Assembly (NCBI GenBank): GCA_014075275.1
Contig: CP046179.1
Span: forward strand, 62,001-126,000
DNA from: Boseongicola sp.
GTDB lineage: Bacteria > Pseudomonadota > Alphaproteobacteria > Rhodobacterales > Rhodobacteraceae
Direction of reading: 5' to 3'
DNA length: 64,000 nt
Part shown: positions 51,998-61,333 of the stretch, piece by piece
Numbering within the stretch: the first letter of the stretch is position 1
Layout of the letters: every line of letters starts with the position of its first letter
Translations under genes and position numbers: made by a program
The notes under the pieces: generated by a model
Told to the model about the DNA's origin: nothing
What the model saw: only the letters and a program-made list of their open reading frames with translations
The model's database searches: none

Positions 51998-52303
51998 ATG
52001 GCAAAGAAAGCAATGATCGAACGCGAAAAGAAGCGGGAAGCACTGGTGGCAAAATACGCCACTAAGCGTGCCGCGCTGAAAGAGATCGCAAATGATGAAT
52101 CGAAGCCGATGGAAGAGCGTTTCAAGGCCCGCCTTAAACTGGCGAAACTGCCGCGCAACAGCTCTGCCACCCGTCTTCATAACCGTTGTCAGCTGACGGG
52201 GCGTCCACACGCCTATTATCGTAAGTTGAAACTCAGCCGGATCGCGCTGCGGGATCTTGGGTCGAATGGCCAGATCCCCGGCATGGTCAAGTCAAGCTGG
52301 TAA
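51998..52303 (+). CDS. rpsN: 30S ribosomal protein S14, zinc-independent form
   Basis: The 101-aa long form ([40 protein letters not shown]) has one Cys only and lacks the CxxC...CxxC zinc site of the short form, as is usual in alphaproteobacteria. Confidence 0.98.
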   Translation: MAKKAMIEREKKREALVAKYATKRAALKEIANDESKPMEERFKARLKLAKLPRNSSATRLHNRCQLTGRPHAYYRKLKLSRIALRDLGSNGQIPGMVKSSW

Positions 52304-52315
52304 GGAGGGTAAGGT

Positions 52316-52708
52316 ATGAATGATCCTCTAGGTGATATGCTGACCCGCATCCGCAATGCGCAGATGCGCGGGAAGTCCACAGTCGAAACACCTGCGTCCA
52401 AGTTGCGGGCATGGGTTCTGGATGTTCTGGCCGACGAAGGCTACATCCGCGGCCACGAAGCAACGACCGGTAAAGATGGCCATCCGGCGATCGAGATTAG
52501 CCTGAAGTATTACGAGGGCACTCCGGTTATCCGCGATCTTAAGCGCGTTTCGACCCCAGGTCGTCGTGTTTATATGGGCGTGAAAGACATCCCACAGGTC
52601 CGTCAGGGTCTGGGTGTGTCGATCGTGTCGACGCCAAAAGGTGTTATGTCGGACCTGAATGCTCGTTCGGCTAACGTCGGCGGCGAAGTGCTCTGCACGG
52701 TCTTCTAA
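52316..52708 (+). CDS. rpsH: 30S ribosomal protein S8
   Basis: The 130-aa protein ([40 protein letters not shown]) is the spc-operon translational repressor in E. coli. It is of normal length. Confidence 0.98.
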   Translation: MNDPLGDMLTRIRNAQMRGKSTVETPASKLRAWVLDVLADEGYIRGHEATTGKDGHPAIEISLKYYEGTPVIRDLKRVSTPGRRVYMGVKDIPQVRQGLGVSIVSTPKGVMSDLNARSANVGGEVLCTVF

Positions 52709-52718
52709 GGAGAGAACA

Positions 52719-53252
52719 ATGTCTCGTATTGGGAAAAAACCGGTCGAGCTGCCTTCTGGGGTTGAAGCCTCAGTCTCCGGCCAGACCGTCACAGTCAAGG
52801 GCCCGAAGGGCAGCCGCGATTTCACCGCCTCTGACGATGTAAGCATCGTCATTGACGGAAACGTGGTGACAATCGAACCGCGCGGCAAGTCCAAGCGCGC
52901 CAAGCAGCAGTGGGGCATGAGCCGCACGATGGTTGGCAACTTGGTCACCGGCGTATCGGCTGGTTTCAAGAAAGAACTTGAGATCAACGGCGTTGGTTAT
53001 CGTGCAGCTATTCAGGGCAACGTATTGCGCCTGAACCTTGGCTACAGCCACGATGTCGAATTCCAGATTCCGGAAGGTGTTGCAATCACCTGTCCGAAAC
53101 AGACGAAAATCGTCATCGAAGGCATCGATCAACAACTCGTCGGTCAGGTTGCGGCTAATATCCGCGAATGGCGTGCGCCGGAGCCTTACAAGGGCAAAGG
53201 CATCAAATACAAAGACGAGTATATCTTCCGCAAGGAAGGCAAGAAGAAGTAA
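52719..53252 (+). CDS. rplF: 50S ribosomal protein L6
   Basis: The 177-aa protein ([40 protein letters not shown]) has the two alpha/beta domains of L6. ATG 52719 follows AAGGAGAG. Confidence 0.98.
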   Translation: MSRIGKKPVELPSGVEASVSGQTVTVKGPKGSRDFTASDDVSIVIDGNVVTIEPRGKSKRAKQQWGMSRTMVGNLVTGVSAGFKKELEINGVGYRAAIQGNVLRLNLGYSHDVEFQIPEGVAITCPKQTKIVIEGIDQQLVGQVAANIREWRAPEPYKGKGIKYKDEYIFRKEGKKK

Positions 53253-53263
53253 GGACCGGACAC

Positions 53264-53623
53264 ATGGCACTTTCCAAAAGAGAGCTGTTCCAGAAGCGCC
53301 GCATGCGCGTCCGGAACAAACTTCGCAAAGTGAACGCCGGACGCGTGCGTCTGTCGGTTCACCGTTCGAACAAAAACATCAGCGTCCAGCTGATCGACGA
53401 TCTGGCAGGCACCACGCTGGCATCGGCTTCGTCGCTCGAAAAGGACCTTGGTGTTGTTGGCAAGAACAACATCGAAGCCGCAACCAAGGTTGGCGAAGCC
53501 ATCGCCGCGCGTGCCAAGAAGGCAGGCGTCGAAGAGGCTTATTTCGACCGCGGTGGTTTCCTGTTCCACGGCAAAGTGAAGGCCCTGGCCGACGCTGCGC
53601 GGGAAGCAGGGTTGAAGATCTAA
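53264..53623 (+). CDS. rplR: 50S ribosomal protein L18
   Basis: The 119-aa 5S-rRNA-binding protein ([40 protein letters not shown]) starts at 53264; a longer frame overlapping L6 is rejected. Its stop is directly abutted by the ATG of a foreign small gene. Confidence 0.98.
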   Translation: MALSKRELFQKRRMRVRNKLRKVNAGRVRLSVHRSNKNISVQLIDDLAGTTLASASSLEKDLGVVGKNNIEAATKVGEAIAARAKKAGVEEAYFDRGGFLFHGKVKALADAAREAGLKI

Positions 53624-53845
53624 ATGAAAAAGGCTTGCCCGCGTTGTGGGCAGGACTGGCTAAGAAAGGTTGAGATAGGTGCAATCGGTCGCACAGTTAT
53701 GCTGTGTTATGATTGCGAGGCGGTGTGGGGATGTGAATGTCACACCGATTTTGCCACCTTTCTCGAACTAAGTACCTTTCTGAGCAGGTGCGGTGTCGTG
53801 CCGTCGAAGAAGGTCTACGATACGTTCAATGATTTGGACATGTAG
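53624..53845 (+). CDS. Small zinc-ribbon-like protein between L18 and S5
   Basis: The 73-aa product is MKKACPRCGQDWLRKVEIGA... with CPRC, CYDC and CEC(H) clusters that could form one zinc ribbon. The C-terminal half is helical (DFATFLELSTFLSRCGVV). Its ATG is the base after the L18 TAA, so it should be translated by terminating/reinitiating ribosomes. I do not recognise a family. L18 and S5 are normally adjacent. Confidence 0.75.
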   Translation: MKKACPRCGQDWLRKVEIGAIGRTVMLCYDCEAVWGCECHTDFATFLELSTFLSRCGVVPSKKVYDTFNDLDM

Positions 53846-53858
53846 ATTTGACTGAAAA

Positions 53859-53885
53859 GAAGGGTGGGGTTTCATCCCACCTTCG
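53859..53885 (+). promoter_or_regulatory. Hairpin ahead of rpsE
   Basis: GAAGGGTGGG pairs with CCCACCTTC around GTTTCAT (one bulged G). No T run follows. It sits in the 110-bp gap between the zinc-ribbon gene and rpsE and may limit read-through or protect mRNA ends. Confidence 0.4.
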
Positions 53886-53955
53886 ATGACCGGGGCCACA
53901 TGGCACTTCGGTTGGACAACAGGCGCTTCGGCGCAGAGATAAATTAGGAGGCCAG

Positions 53956-54552
53956 ATGGCCAGAGATCCAAATCAACGGGGCGGCAACCAGCGCGGTGGA
54001 CGCGGTGGACGCGACGAGACCCCGGAATTCGCTGACCGCCTGGTCGCGATCAACCGCGTTTCGAAGACCGTAAAAGGTGGTAAGCGCTTTGGCTTCGCAG
54101 CCCTCGTCGTCGTTGGCGATCAGAAAGGTCGCGTTGGCTTTGGCAAAGGTAAAGCCAAAGAAGTGCCAGAAGCGATCCGCAAAGCCGGTGAGCAGGCCAA
54201 GCGCCAAATGATCCGCGTGCCCCTGCGCGAAGGTCGCACATTGCACCACGATATCGAAGGTCGTCATGGCGCCGGTAAAGTGGTTATGCGCACAGCCCCA
54301 ACTGGGACCGGGATCATCGCCGGTGGTCCGATGCGTGCTGTGTTCGAAATGCTGGGCATTCAGGACGTTGTTGCTAAGTCGATCGGTTCGCAGAACCCTT
54401 ACAACATGATCCGCGCGACCATGAACGGTCTGACAAAAGAAGCCAGCCCACGTTCGGTTGCACAGCGTCGCGGTAAGAAAGTCGCTGACATTCTGCCCAA
54501 GCGTGACGAAGCACCAGCTCCGGCACCTGCTGCCGAGACCGAGGAGGCTTAA
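53956..54552 (+). CDS. rpsE: 30S ribosomal protein S5
   Basis: The 198-aa protein has [20 protein letters not shown] and [20 protein letters not shown]. It has a Gly/Arg-rich N-terminus and an Ala/Pro/Glu C-terminal tail. AGGAGG precedes the ATG. Confidence 0.98.
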   Translation: MARDPNQRGGNQRGGRGGRDETPEFADRLVAINRVSKTVKGGKRFGFAALVVVGDQKGRVGFGKGKAKEVPEAIRKAGEQAKRQMIRVPLREGRTLHHDIEGRHGAGKVVMRTAPTGTGIIAGGPMRAVFEMLGIQDVVAKSIGSQNPYNMIRATMNGLTKEASPRSVAQRRGKKVADILPKRDEAPAPAPAAETEEA

Positions 54553-54555
54553 ACC

Positions 54556-54744
54556 ATGGCAAAAACCATCGTCGTCAAGCAGATCGGTTCCCCGATCCGC
54601 CGTCCGGCCAAACAGCGTGCAACGCTGGTGGGCCTGGGCTTGAACAAGATGCACAAAACCCGCGAGCTGGAAGACACACCTTCGGTTCGCGGCATGGTCA
54701 ACTCGATCCCGCATCTGGTTGAGATCGTGGAAGAGCGCGGCTAA
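54556..54744 (+). CDS. rpmD: 50S ribosomal protein L30
   Basis: The 62-aa protein ([40 protein letters not shown]) is canonical. It ends the L29-L30 block and is followed by a terminator. Confidence 0.98.
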   Translation: MAKTIVVKQIGSPIRRPAKQRATLVGLGLNKMHKTRELEDTPSVRGMVNSIPHLVEIVEERG

Positions 54745-54770
54745 GCCCGCTTCGACCTGGAAAATTTGAA

Positions 54771-54803
54771 CGCCCCGGTGGAAACGCCGGGGCGTTTTGC
54801 GTT
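54771..54803 (+). terminator. Terminator after rpmD
   Basis: CGCCCCGG-tggaaacg-CCGGGGCG followed by TTTTGCGTTTG. It ends the L29-L30 transcript before the foreign block. Confidence 0.88.
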
Positions 54804-54887
54804 TGTGGAGAGGGCTTTGGGTTGCGGGACAGGTGCGGTTGATGGTTGTTTGGTCGGACAATTCAATAACTTGAAGGCCCATACTCT

Positions 54888-55880
54888 ATGACCAATCGTC
54901 TTTGCGATACACTGAACATCGACCGCCCGATCATTCTTGCGCCTATGGGGGGTGCCGTTGGCCCGAAGATGGTCGGCATTGTCAGCAACGAGGGTGGCCT
55001 GGGTACGATCCCGCTGTGGCGAAGCACGCCTGATCAAATCCGCGCGGCAGTGGCAGACATCAGAGACAGGACGGACAAGCCGTTTGCGGTTAATCTGAAC
55101 GTCGGATTTCCCCATGAAGATCAGATAGATGCCTGTCTGAGTGTGGACGTTCCCATCATCTCGTTGTTTTGGGGCATGTCGGAAGCGGCGATTGCGCGCG
55201 TGAAGGCGGGAGGTGCCAAAGCCATGGTTACTGTCTGTAACGCTGCAGAGGCCCGACAGGCGATTGATGCCGGCGCCGATGTATTGGTGGCGCAAGGATG
55301 GGAAGCGGGTGGCCATGTGTGGGGCGTTGTGGCCAGCATGGCGTTGATCCCGGCAGTGGTAGATGTGGCGGGCGATGTGCCGGTGGTTGCGGCTGGTGGT
55401 ATCTCTGATGGACGTGCGATGGCAGCGGCAATGGCACTTGGTGCATCTGGCGTCTGGGTCGGCACCCGGTTTCTGGCAGCCGAAGAGTTGGATATTCACG
55501 AGGTATACCGGCAGCGGATACTAGAGGCCGGGGAAGATGATAGTTTCTACTCTGCGAACCTGTTCGATCACGGCTGGGAAAACGCGCCGCACCGTGCGCT
55601 GAAGAATTCGGTATACGCGCAATGGATGGCCGAAGGGCGGCCAGAGCCCGGTAGCCGCTCGCTTGAGGGCAGCGTAATTGGTCAAAACAGTCAGAACCGT
55701 GATGTTCTTCGGTATCAAAGCCATACGCCGTCTTCCGGAGACACCGGTGAAATTGAAGCGATGTCAATGTGGGCTGGGCAGGGGGTCGCACAAGTGCGCG
55801 AGGTCATGCCCGCAGCAAAGATAATGGACGAATTAGAGGCTGGCGCAGCCCAGGTGATCCAGTCGCTGAGGCTGCGCTAG
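54888..55880 (+). CDS. Nitronate monooxygenase (2-nitropropane dioxygenase family)
   Basis: The 330-aa FMN TIM barrel reads RPIILAPMGGAVGPKMVGIV, then AQGWEAGGHVWGVV with the conserved E-A-G-G-H motif, and VPVVAAGGISDGRAMAAAMA with the FMN phosphate site (GVWVGTRF). It oxidises alkyl nitronates. It is inserted between L30 and L15 in the same direction. Origin by insertion into the ribosomal cluster is inferred from position. Confidence 0.92.
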   Translation: MTNRLCDTLNIDRPIILAPMGGAVGPKMVGIVSNEGGLGTIPLWRSTPDQIRAAVADIRDRTDKPFAVNLNVGFPHEDQIDACLSVDVPIISLFWGMSEAAIARVKAGGAKAMVTVCNAAEARQAIDAGADVLVAQGWEAGGHVWGVVASMALIPAVVDVAGDVPVVAAGGISDGRAMAAAMALGASGVWVGTRFLAAEELDIHEVYRQRILEAGEDDSFYSANLFDHGWENAPHRALKNSVYAQWMAEGRPEPGSRSLEGSVIGQNSQNRDVLRYQSHTPSSGDTGEIEAMSMWAGQGVAQVREVMPAAKIMDELEAGAAQVIQSLRLR

Positions 55881-55900
55881 GGCCGCAGGCGCGAAGGCCA

Positions 55901-56080
55901 TCAACGGCAGTTGATCGCCCCTGGGCGGTCCAGGCACCCGCAGTCAATGCCGATGTCACGCTGCAGGTGTTTCGACATGCCTAACCGATCTAACTGATCG
56001 GCGTGGCGAAGCGACAATACTTCCATTTGAATGGATCGACTTAACGAATGTGCTGGTTGTCTTGGGCGCGATTTGAACAT
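55901..56080 (-). CDS. 59-aa DUF1127-like protein under a SoxR-type promoter
   Basis: The product runs MFKSRPRQPAHSLSRSIQME, then VLSLRHADQLDRLGMSKHLQ and RDIGIDCGCLDRPGAINCR. The L-x-D-[IV]-G pattern fits DUF1127-like proteins. ATG 56080 has AAAGGAGAAG just upstream and is preferred to 56098. The promoter at 56114-56144 is SoxR-type. Two Cys in CGC invite a redox role but that is inference. It is convergent with the nitronate monooxygenase. Confidence 0.75.
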   Translation of the reverse strand: MFKSRPRQPAHSLSRSIQMEVLSLRHADQLDRLGMSKHLQRDIGIDCGCLDRPGAINCR

Positions 56081-56113
56081 GGAACTTCTCCTTTGCATGT
56101 TTGATTCGAGGCT

Positions 56114-56144
56114 TTCTACGACCTCAAGTTAACTTGAGGTCAAA
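56114..56144 (-). promoter_or_regulatory. SoxR-box promoter with a 19-bp spacer
   Basis: A perfect 22-bp palindrome (56121-56142) contains CCTCAAGTTAACTTGAGG, the known SoxR operator. On the - strand, TTGACC (56144-56139) and TAGAAA (56119-56114) flank it with an exact 19-bp spacer. That is the over-long spacing that MerR-type activators require. Confidence 0.88.
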
Positions 56145-56255
56145 CGATTTGTTTGTGCCCGCGTGCGAAATGTTTGAGGTGTCTGGGCTGGTGCCTCGTC
56201 TTCTTAGTTGCCTGATAACATAGCTTCCAGCTGCCAAAATCCTGAAAAACAACGC
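56145..56255. other. Gap between the SoxR promoter and the rplO promoter
   Basis: No gene or strong palindrome is visible here. The two divergent promoters appear to be back-to-back around this stretch. Confidence 0.3.
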
Positions 56256-56284
56256 TTGATTCAGGTGTGACGCAGGTCTATACG
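56256..56284 (+). promoter_or_regulatory. sigma70-like promoter of the rplO-secY-adk block
   Basis: TTGATT (56256-56261), 17-bp spacer, TATACG (56279-56284), then CCGCCG, 98 bp before rplO. Its -10 is identical to that of the rpsL promoter. Confidence 0.65.
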
Positions 56285-56382
56285 CCGCCGGTGGTCGCAA
56301 ATTCGGCCGCATAAACCTTATCAAAAACGCCGTGTTCGGCCGCTCCCGTCGCTGGGGGCCGCATCCGGCAAGGAGAAGCGAC

Positions 56383-56856
56383 ATGAAACTAAACGAACTT
56401 CGTGACAACGAAGGTGCGACCAAAAAAGCAAAACGCGTTGGTCGCGGTCCGGGCTCCGGCAAGGGTAAAACCGCCGGTCGCGGTATTAAAGGTCAAAAAT
56501 CCCGTTCGGGTGTGGCTATCAACGGTTACGAAGGCGGCCAGATGCCTTTGTATCAGCGTCTGCCTAAACGTGGCTTCAACAAGCCAAACCGCAAGGCATT
56601 TGCAGTTGTGAACCTGGGCCTGATCCAGAAATTCATCGACGACAAGAAAATCGACGCCAAAAAAGACATCACCGAAGATGTTCTGATTGAAAGCGGTCTT
56701 GTGCGTCGCAAAAAAGACGGCGTTCGGGTGCTGGCCAAGGGCGAGTTTTCGGCAAAGGCGACTATCTCGGTCACTGGCGCGTCGAAATCTGCTGTTGCGG
56801 TTGTTGAAAAAGCCGGCGGCTCGCTGACGGTCACTTCTGCGTCGGCTGCTGAGTAA
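56383..56856 (+). CDS. rplO: 50S ribosomal protein L15
   Basis: The 157-aa protein has [20 protein letters not shown] and [26 protein letters not shown] precedes ATG 56383; the longer frame from 56332 is rejected. It restarts the cluster after the nitronate-monooxygenase insertion. Confidence 0.98.
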   Translation: MKLNELRDNEGATKKAKRVGRGPGSGKGKTAGRGIKGQKSRSGVAINGYEGGQMPLYQRLPKRGFNKPNRKAFAVVNLGLIQKFIDDKKIDAKKDITEDVLIESGLVRRKKDGVRVLAKGEFSAKATISVTGASKSAVAVVEKAGGSLTVTSASAAE

Positions 56857-56906
56857 CAGCTTGTGAGCGGCGCATTGGCCGCTTACATATCACCACAGGT
56901 TTTCCA

Positions 56907-56943
56907 GCGCCGCCGACCGGGAACCGGTTTGGCGGTGCTTTTA
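56907..56943 (+). promoter_or_regulatory. Terminator-like hairpin in rplO-secY gap
   Basis: GCGCCGCCGACCGG pairs with CCGGTTTGGCGGTGC around GAA and is followed by TTTTA, just 15 bp before the secY ATG. It could attenuate secY relative to L15. The stem is strong, the T run short. Confidence 0.5.
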
Positions 56944-56957
56944 TAAGAGAGATACGT

Positions 56958-58319
56958 ATGGCATCCGCAGCAGAGCAAATGGCCTCGAACGTCAGTTGGG
57001 GCATGCTGGGCAAGGCGACTGAGCTTCGGCAACGTCTTTTGTTCACCATCGGACTTCTGATCGTTTACCGCATCGGCACCTATATTCCGGTTCCCGGCAT
57101 TGATGGTTTTGCTTTGCGTGAATTCATGGATCAGGCGGCCAGTGGTATTGCTGGTGTTCTGGGGATGTTTACCGGCGGCGCGCTCAGCCGGATGGGTATC
57201 TTTGCCCTTGGGATCATGCCGTATATCTCGGCGTCGATCATCATTCAGCTTCTGGGCGCCATGTGGGGCCCGCTGCAACAGCTTAAGAAAGAGGGTGAAA
57301 GCGGCCGTCGCAAGATGACGCAATACACCCGTTATGGCACGGTGTTCCTGGCGACTGTACAGGCTTATGGCCTTGCGGTTTCGATGGAAGCGGGCGGTCT
57401 GGTGACTGATCCCGGCCTTTTCTTCCGCGCTTCTACAGTGATTACGCTGGTTGGCGGCACAATGTTCCTGATGTGGCTGGGTGAGCAGATCACTGCACGC
57501 GGCGTCGGCAACGGTATCTCGCTGATCATCTATGTCGGCATCATCGCTGAATTGCCCGGTGCATTGGGCCAGTTCCTGGCGCAAGGTCGCTCGGGCGCTT
57601 TGTCCACAGCGGTGATTCTGGGCATTATCGTCATGCTTCTGGGCACGCTTGTCTTCGTTGTCTTCATGGAGCGAAGTCTGCGAAAAATTCATATTCAGTA
57701 TCCGCGACGGCAAGTTGGCATGAAGGTTTACGACGGCGGATCGTCGCACCTGCCGGTCAAAGTGAACCCGGCTGGAGTTATCCCGGCGATCTTTGCATCG
57801 TCTTTGCTGCTGCTGCCGACCACGCTTTCAACCTTCTCGGGCAGTTCGGCAGGACCGGTTATGAGTTGGATACTGGCCTACTTCGGCCCCGGACAGCCGC
57901 TTTACCTGTTGTTCTTTGCGGGCATGATCATGTTTTTCACGTATTTCTATACATTTAACGTGTCGTTCAAACCTGATGATGTTGCCGAAAACCTGAAGAA
58001 CCAGAACGGCTTTATCCCCGGCATTCGCCCCGGAAAGAAGACCGAAGAGTATCTTGAATACGTTGTGAACCGCATTCTTGTGCTTGGTGCCAGCTATCTG
58101 GCGCTGGTCTGTCTGATGCCGGAGATTGTGCGCACGAACCTTGCGATCACGGCCTACTTTGGCGGCACCTCGATCCTGATTATTGTCAGCGTGGGTATGG
58201 ACTTTATCCAGCAGGTCCAGTCTCATCTGTTGGCCCATCAATACGAAGGGCTGATCGAGAAATCCCAGTTGCGCGGCAAGAAGCGTGGCGGGAAGGGTAA
58301 GGGGACACAACGCCGATGA
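56958..58319 (+). CDS. secY: Protein translocase subunit SecY
   Basis: The 453-aa channel protein has ten membrane helices, for example [20 protein letters not shown] and [20 protein letters not shown]. The [20 protein letters not shown] cytoplasmic loop contacts SecA and the ribosome. It forms the Sec channel with SecE/G. It overlaps adk by 4 bp (ATGA). Confidence 0.98.
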   Translation: MASAAEQMASNVSWGMLGKATELRQRLLFTIGLLIVYRIGTYIPVPGIDGFALREFMDQAASGIAGVLGMFTGGALSRMGIFALGIMPYISASIIIQLLGAMWGPLQQLKKEGESGRRKMTQYTRYGTVFLATVQAYGLAVSMEAGGLVTDPGLFFRASTVITLVGGTMFLMWLGEQITARGVGNGISLIIYVGIIAELPGALGQFLAQGRSGALSTAVILGIIVMLLGTLVFVVFMERSLRKIHIQYPRRQVGMKVYDGGSSHLPVKVNPAGVIPAIFASSLLLLPTTLSTFSGSSAGPVMSWILAYFGPGQPLYLLFFAGMIMFFTYFYTFNVSFKPDDVAENLKNQNGFIPGIRPGKKTEEYLEYVVNRILVLGASYLALVCLMPEIVRTNLAITAYFGGTSILIIVSVGMDFIQQVQSHLLAHQYEGLIEKSQLRGKKRGGKGKGTQRR

Positions 58320-58894
58320 ACATAATTCTGCTTGGGCCACCGGGGGCCGGGAAGGGAACGCAAGCGCAGATCCTTGTCGAGAAGCGCGGCATGATCCAGC
58401 TATCGACCGGGGATATGCTGCGCGCGGCGCGGTCATCGGGCACCGCGATGGGTAACAAGGTTGCTGCCATCATGGATGCAGGCGAACTCGTAACGGACGA
58501 GATCGTCATTGGTCTGATCGAGGAGAAACTCGAGGGTGACCATGGCGGCGGGTTTATCTTTGACGGTTTCCCACGGACGCTCGGGCAGGCCGACGCTTTA
58601 AGCGCGTTGCTGGAGAAACATGGAACCGGATTGAACCACGTTATCGCTATGGAAGTGAACGACGAGGCTTTGGTCGGTCGTATCCTGAACCGCGCGAAGG
58701 AAGCGGTGGCCGCTGGCGGCACGGCACGTGCCGACGACAATGAAGAAAGCCTGAAGATCCGTCTGATGGAATACTACAAGAAGACCTCGCCTTTGATCGG
58801 TTATTACCACGCCAAGGGGCAGCTTCAGTGGGTACCGGGGCTGGGTGAGATCGATGAGGTTGCGGCTGGGATTGCGGGTGCGCTAGACGGTTAA
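58316..58894 (+). CDS. adk: Adenylate kinase
   Basis: The 192-aa protein has P-loop [12 protein letters not shown] and core motif [15 protein letters not shown]. The short LID ([20 protein letters not shown]) has no Cys4 zinc site. It interconverts ATP + AMP and 2 ADP. It is translationally coupled to secY, as in many bacteria. Confidence 0.97.
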   Translation: MNIILLGPPGAGKGTQAQILVEKRGMIQLSTGDMLRAARSSGTAMGNKVAAIMDAGELVTDEIVIGLIEEKLEGDHGGGFIFDGFPRTLGQADALSALLEKHGTGLNHVIAMEVNDEALVGRILNRAKEAVAAGGTARADDNEESLKIRLMEYYKKTSPLIGYYHAKGQLQWVPGLGEIDEVAAGIAGALDG

Positions 58895-58896
58895 GT

Positions 58897-59166
58897 TCAA
58901 ACTCCGAAAGTTCGCGAGTTAATGATTTCACCGTAACGGTCCTTAAAAAAGCGCGCTATGCTTCGACGTTGTTTGATGTCCAGTTCTGGATCCAGACCTT
59001 CGGCCCTAAGGATCGTGCACGTAATTTCATCTGGCTAATATGTTCTGTTAATGAAGTCAGCGCCAGAAAGGCCGGTATGACAGTAACCCCATTCTGCGCT
59101 TAGATACATCAAAACGGCATCAAGATCTGTCTCAAGATCAACTTGGAAAACTGGTCCGTTTCGCAT
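58897..59166 (-). pseudogene. Small gene interrupted by an in-frame amber codon
   Basis: From ATG 59166 the frame reads MRNGPVFQVDLETDLDAVLM-YLSAEWGYCHTGLSGADFINRTY, then TAG at 59037-59035. It continues in the same frame PDEITCTILRAEGLDPELDI-KQRRSIARFFKDRYGEI... to TGA at 58897-58899. Both halves look coding, total 89 aa with one stop (a CAG to TAG change would explain it). The family is not recognised. It lies between adk and rpsM, ending 2 bp from adk. Confidence 0.6.
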
Positions 59167-59227
59167 GAGGAAAATCGTAGCAGATGTGCCCTGGCGACAA
59201 AACCCTTGACACCCCCGTCGCGCGCCC

Positions 59228-59256
59228 TTGACCCCACGCCCGCAACACCCTAAATA
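59228..59256 (+). promoter_or_regulatory. sigma70-like promoter of the alpha operon
   Basis: TTGACC (59228-59233), 17-bp spacer, TAAATA (59251-59256), then CCGCCA, 161 bp before rpsM. Confidence 0.7.
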
Positions 59257-59416
59257 CCGCCATCTCGCAAGAGAATCGGTTAACCATTTCAGGGGTCGCA
59301 CCCCGGACGGAAAACCACCCGAATTACGTCGTAAAGCCCGTGGCCACACGCCTCGGGCTTACGTTGTGAAAAAAGGGCCTGGGATCACGGGCTCGCAACG
59401 AAAAGGAAGACCACAC

Positions 59417-59785
59417 GTGGCACGTATTGCCGGCGTCAACATACCCACTGGAAAGCGGGTTCCGATCGCCCTTACCTACATCACCGGAATTGGCCCAACT
59501 TCAGCAAAAGCTGTTTGCGAAGCCGTAAAAATCGACGAAACGCGTCGGGTCAATGAACTCAGCGATGCTGAAGTTCTGGCCATCCGCGAGTACATCGATG
59601 CCAACCTGACCGTCGAAGGCGACCTGCGCCGCGAAGTTCAGATGAACGTCAAGCGTCTGATGGACCTTGGGTGCTACCGTGGCCTGCGCCACCGTCGCAG
59701 CCTGCCGGTTCGCGGTCAGCGGACACACACAAACGCACGCACCCGCAAAGGCCCCGCAAAGGCCATTGCCGGCAAGAAGAAATAA
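59417..59785 (+). CDS. rpsM: 30S ribosomal protein S13
   Basis: The 122-aa protein starts at GTG 59417 ([20 protein letters not shown]) with GGAAG 9 bp before it; the longer upstream frame is rejected. It contains [20 protein letters not shown]. It is in the 30S head, contacting P-site tRNA. Confidence 0.98.
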   Translation: MARIAGVNIPTGKRVPIALTYITGIGPTSAKAVCEAVKIDETRRVNELSDAEVLAIREYIDANLTVEGDLRREVQMNVKRLMDLGCYRGLRHRRSLPVRGQRTHTNARTRKGPAKAIAGKKK

Positions 59786-59797
59786 GGAGGCTGACCA

Positions 59798-60184
59798 ATG
59801 GCACGTGATCGTCGCGTAAAAAAGAAGGCCTCTAAGAACATCGCCACTGGCGTTGCTCATGTGAATTCTTCGTTCAACAACACCAAAATCCTGATCTCGG
59901 ACGTGCAGGGCAACGCCATTGCATGGTCGTCGGCAGGCACCATGGGTTTCAAAGGCTCGCGCAAGTCGACGCCTTATGCTGCTCAGATGGCCGCGGAAGA
60001 TGCGGGCAAGAAGGCTCAGGAGCATGGTGTTCGCACGCTGGAAGTCGAAGTTCAGGGGCCGGGTTCAGGTCGTGAATCGGCACTGCGCGCACTGGCTGCT
60101 GTGGGCTTCAACATCACGTCGATCCGTGACGTGACGCCGATTGCACACAACGGCTGCCGTCCGCCAAAGCGCCGTCGCGTTTAA
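59798..60184 (+). CDS. rpsK: 30S ribosomal protein S11
   Basis: The 128-aa protein ([40 protein letters not shown]) is of normal length. AAGGAGG precedes its ATG. Confidence 0.98.
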   Translation: MARDRRVKKKASKNIATGVAHVNSSFNNTKILISDVQGNAIAWSSAGTMGFKGSRKSTPYAAQMAAEDAGKKAQEHGVRTLEVEVQGPGSGRESALRALAAVGFNITSIRDVTPIAHNGCRPPKRRRV

Positions 60185-60302
60185 CGGATAAAGATTAGCG
60201 CACGGGCCTTGGAAATACTCCGGGGCCCGGCAATGTCATTTTGACCCTCGGGGCGTCTGTTGTCTTGGACATGGGCCGCAGACCAGAATTGAGGAGACCC
60301 AC

Positions 60303-61319
60303 ATGATCCATAAGAACTGGCAGGAATTGATCAAGCCAACGCAGCTTGAAGTGAAGCCGGGCAATGACCCGTCTCGCAATGCAACTGTTGTGGCTGAACC
60401 GCTTGAGCGTGGCTTTGGCCTGACGCTGGGCAACGCGCTGCGTCGCATTTTGATGTCGTCGCTTCAGGGCGCGGCTATCACCAGCGTTCAGATCGACAAC
60501 GTTCTGCACGAGTTTTCATCCGTGGCCGGTGTGCGTGAAGACGTCACCGACATCGTTTTGAACCTCAAAGGCGTTGCGATCCGCATGGAAGTCGAAGGGC
60601 CAAAGCGTCTGTCGATTTCCGCTAAGGGTCCGCAGGTTGTTACCGCTGGTGACATCTCGGAAACCGCTGGCATCGAGATCCTGAACAAAGAGCATGTCAT
60701 CTGTCACCTGGATGATGGCGCCGATCTGTTCATTGAACTGACCGTAAACACCGGCAAGGGCTATGTCGCTGCCGACAAGAACCGTCCCGAAGACGCGCCG
60801 ATTGGTCTTGTGCCAGTTGATGCGATCTATTCGCCGGTCAAGAAGGTCAGCTATGATGTTCAGCCGACCCGCGAAGGGCAGGTTCTGGATTATGACAAGC
60901 TGACACTGAAGCTGGAAACAGATGGTTCGGTTACGCCGGATGATGCGGTTGCTTACGCAGCGCGCATTCTTCAGGATCAGCTGTCGATCTTCGTGAACTT
61001 CGACGAGCCGGAATCGGCAAGCCGTCAGGACGAAGACGATGGTCTGGAGTTCAACCCGCTTCTGCTGAAGAAAGTGGACGAGCTGGAACTTTCGGTGCGG
61101 TCTGCAAACTGCCTGAAGAACGACAACATCGTTTACATCGGCGATCTCATTCAAAAGACCGAAGCAGAAATGCTGCGCACGCCAAACTTCGGCCGCAAGT
61201 CGCTGAACGAGATCAAAGAGGTTCTATCTGGAATGGGTCTGCACCTTGGCATGGATGTCGAGGAATGGCCGCCGGAGAATATCGAAGACCTGGCCAAGAA
61301 GTTCGAAGACCAGTTCTGA
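60303..61319 (+). CDS. rpoA: DNA-directed RNA polymerase subunit alpha
   Basis: The 338-aa protein has an N-terminal dimerisation domain ([20 protein letters not shown]) and a C-terminal domain ([40 protein letters not shown]) that binds UP elements and activators. A 118-bp leader separates it from rpsK. Confidence 0.98.
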   Translation: MIHKNWQELIKPTQLEVKPGNDPSRNATVVAEPLERGFGLTLGNALRRILMSSLQGAAITSVQIDNVLHEFSSVAGVREDVTDIVLNLKGVAIRMEVEGPKRLSISAKGPQVVTAGDISETAGIEILNKEHVICHLDDGADLFIELTVNTGKGYVAADKNRPEDAPIGLVPVDAIYSPVKKVSYDVQPTREGQVLDYDKLTLKLETDGSVTPDDAVAYAARILQDQLSIFVNFDEPESASRQDEDDGLEFNPLLLKKVDELELSVRSANCLKNDNIVYIGDLIQKTEAEMLRTPNFGRKSLNEIKEVLSGMGLHLGMDVEEWPPENIEDLAKKFEDQF

Positions 61320-61333
61320 TCGCTTTGCGATCG

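Noticed and set aside
59228-59416. Upstream extension of rpsM
   Set aside because: It begins at the -35 of the predicted promoter and is not S13-like; the GTG at 59417 gives the normal protein.
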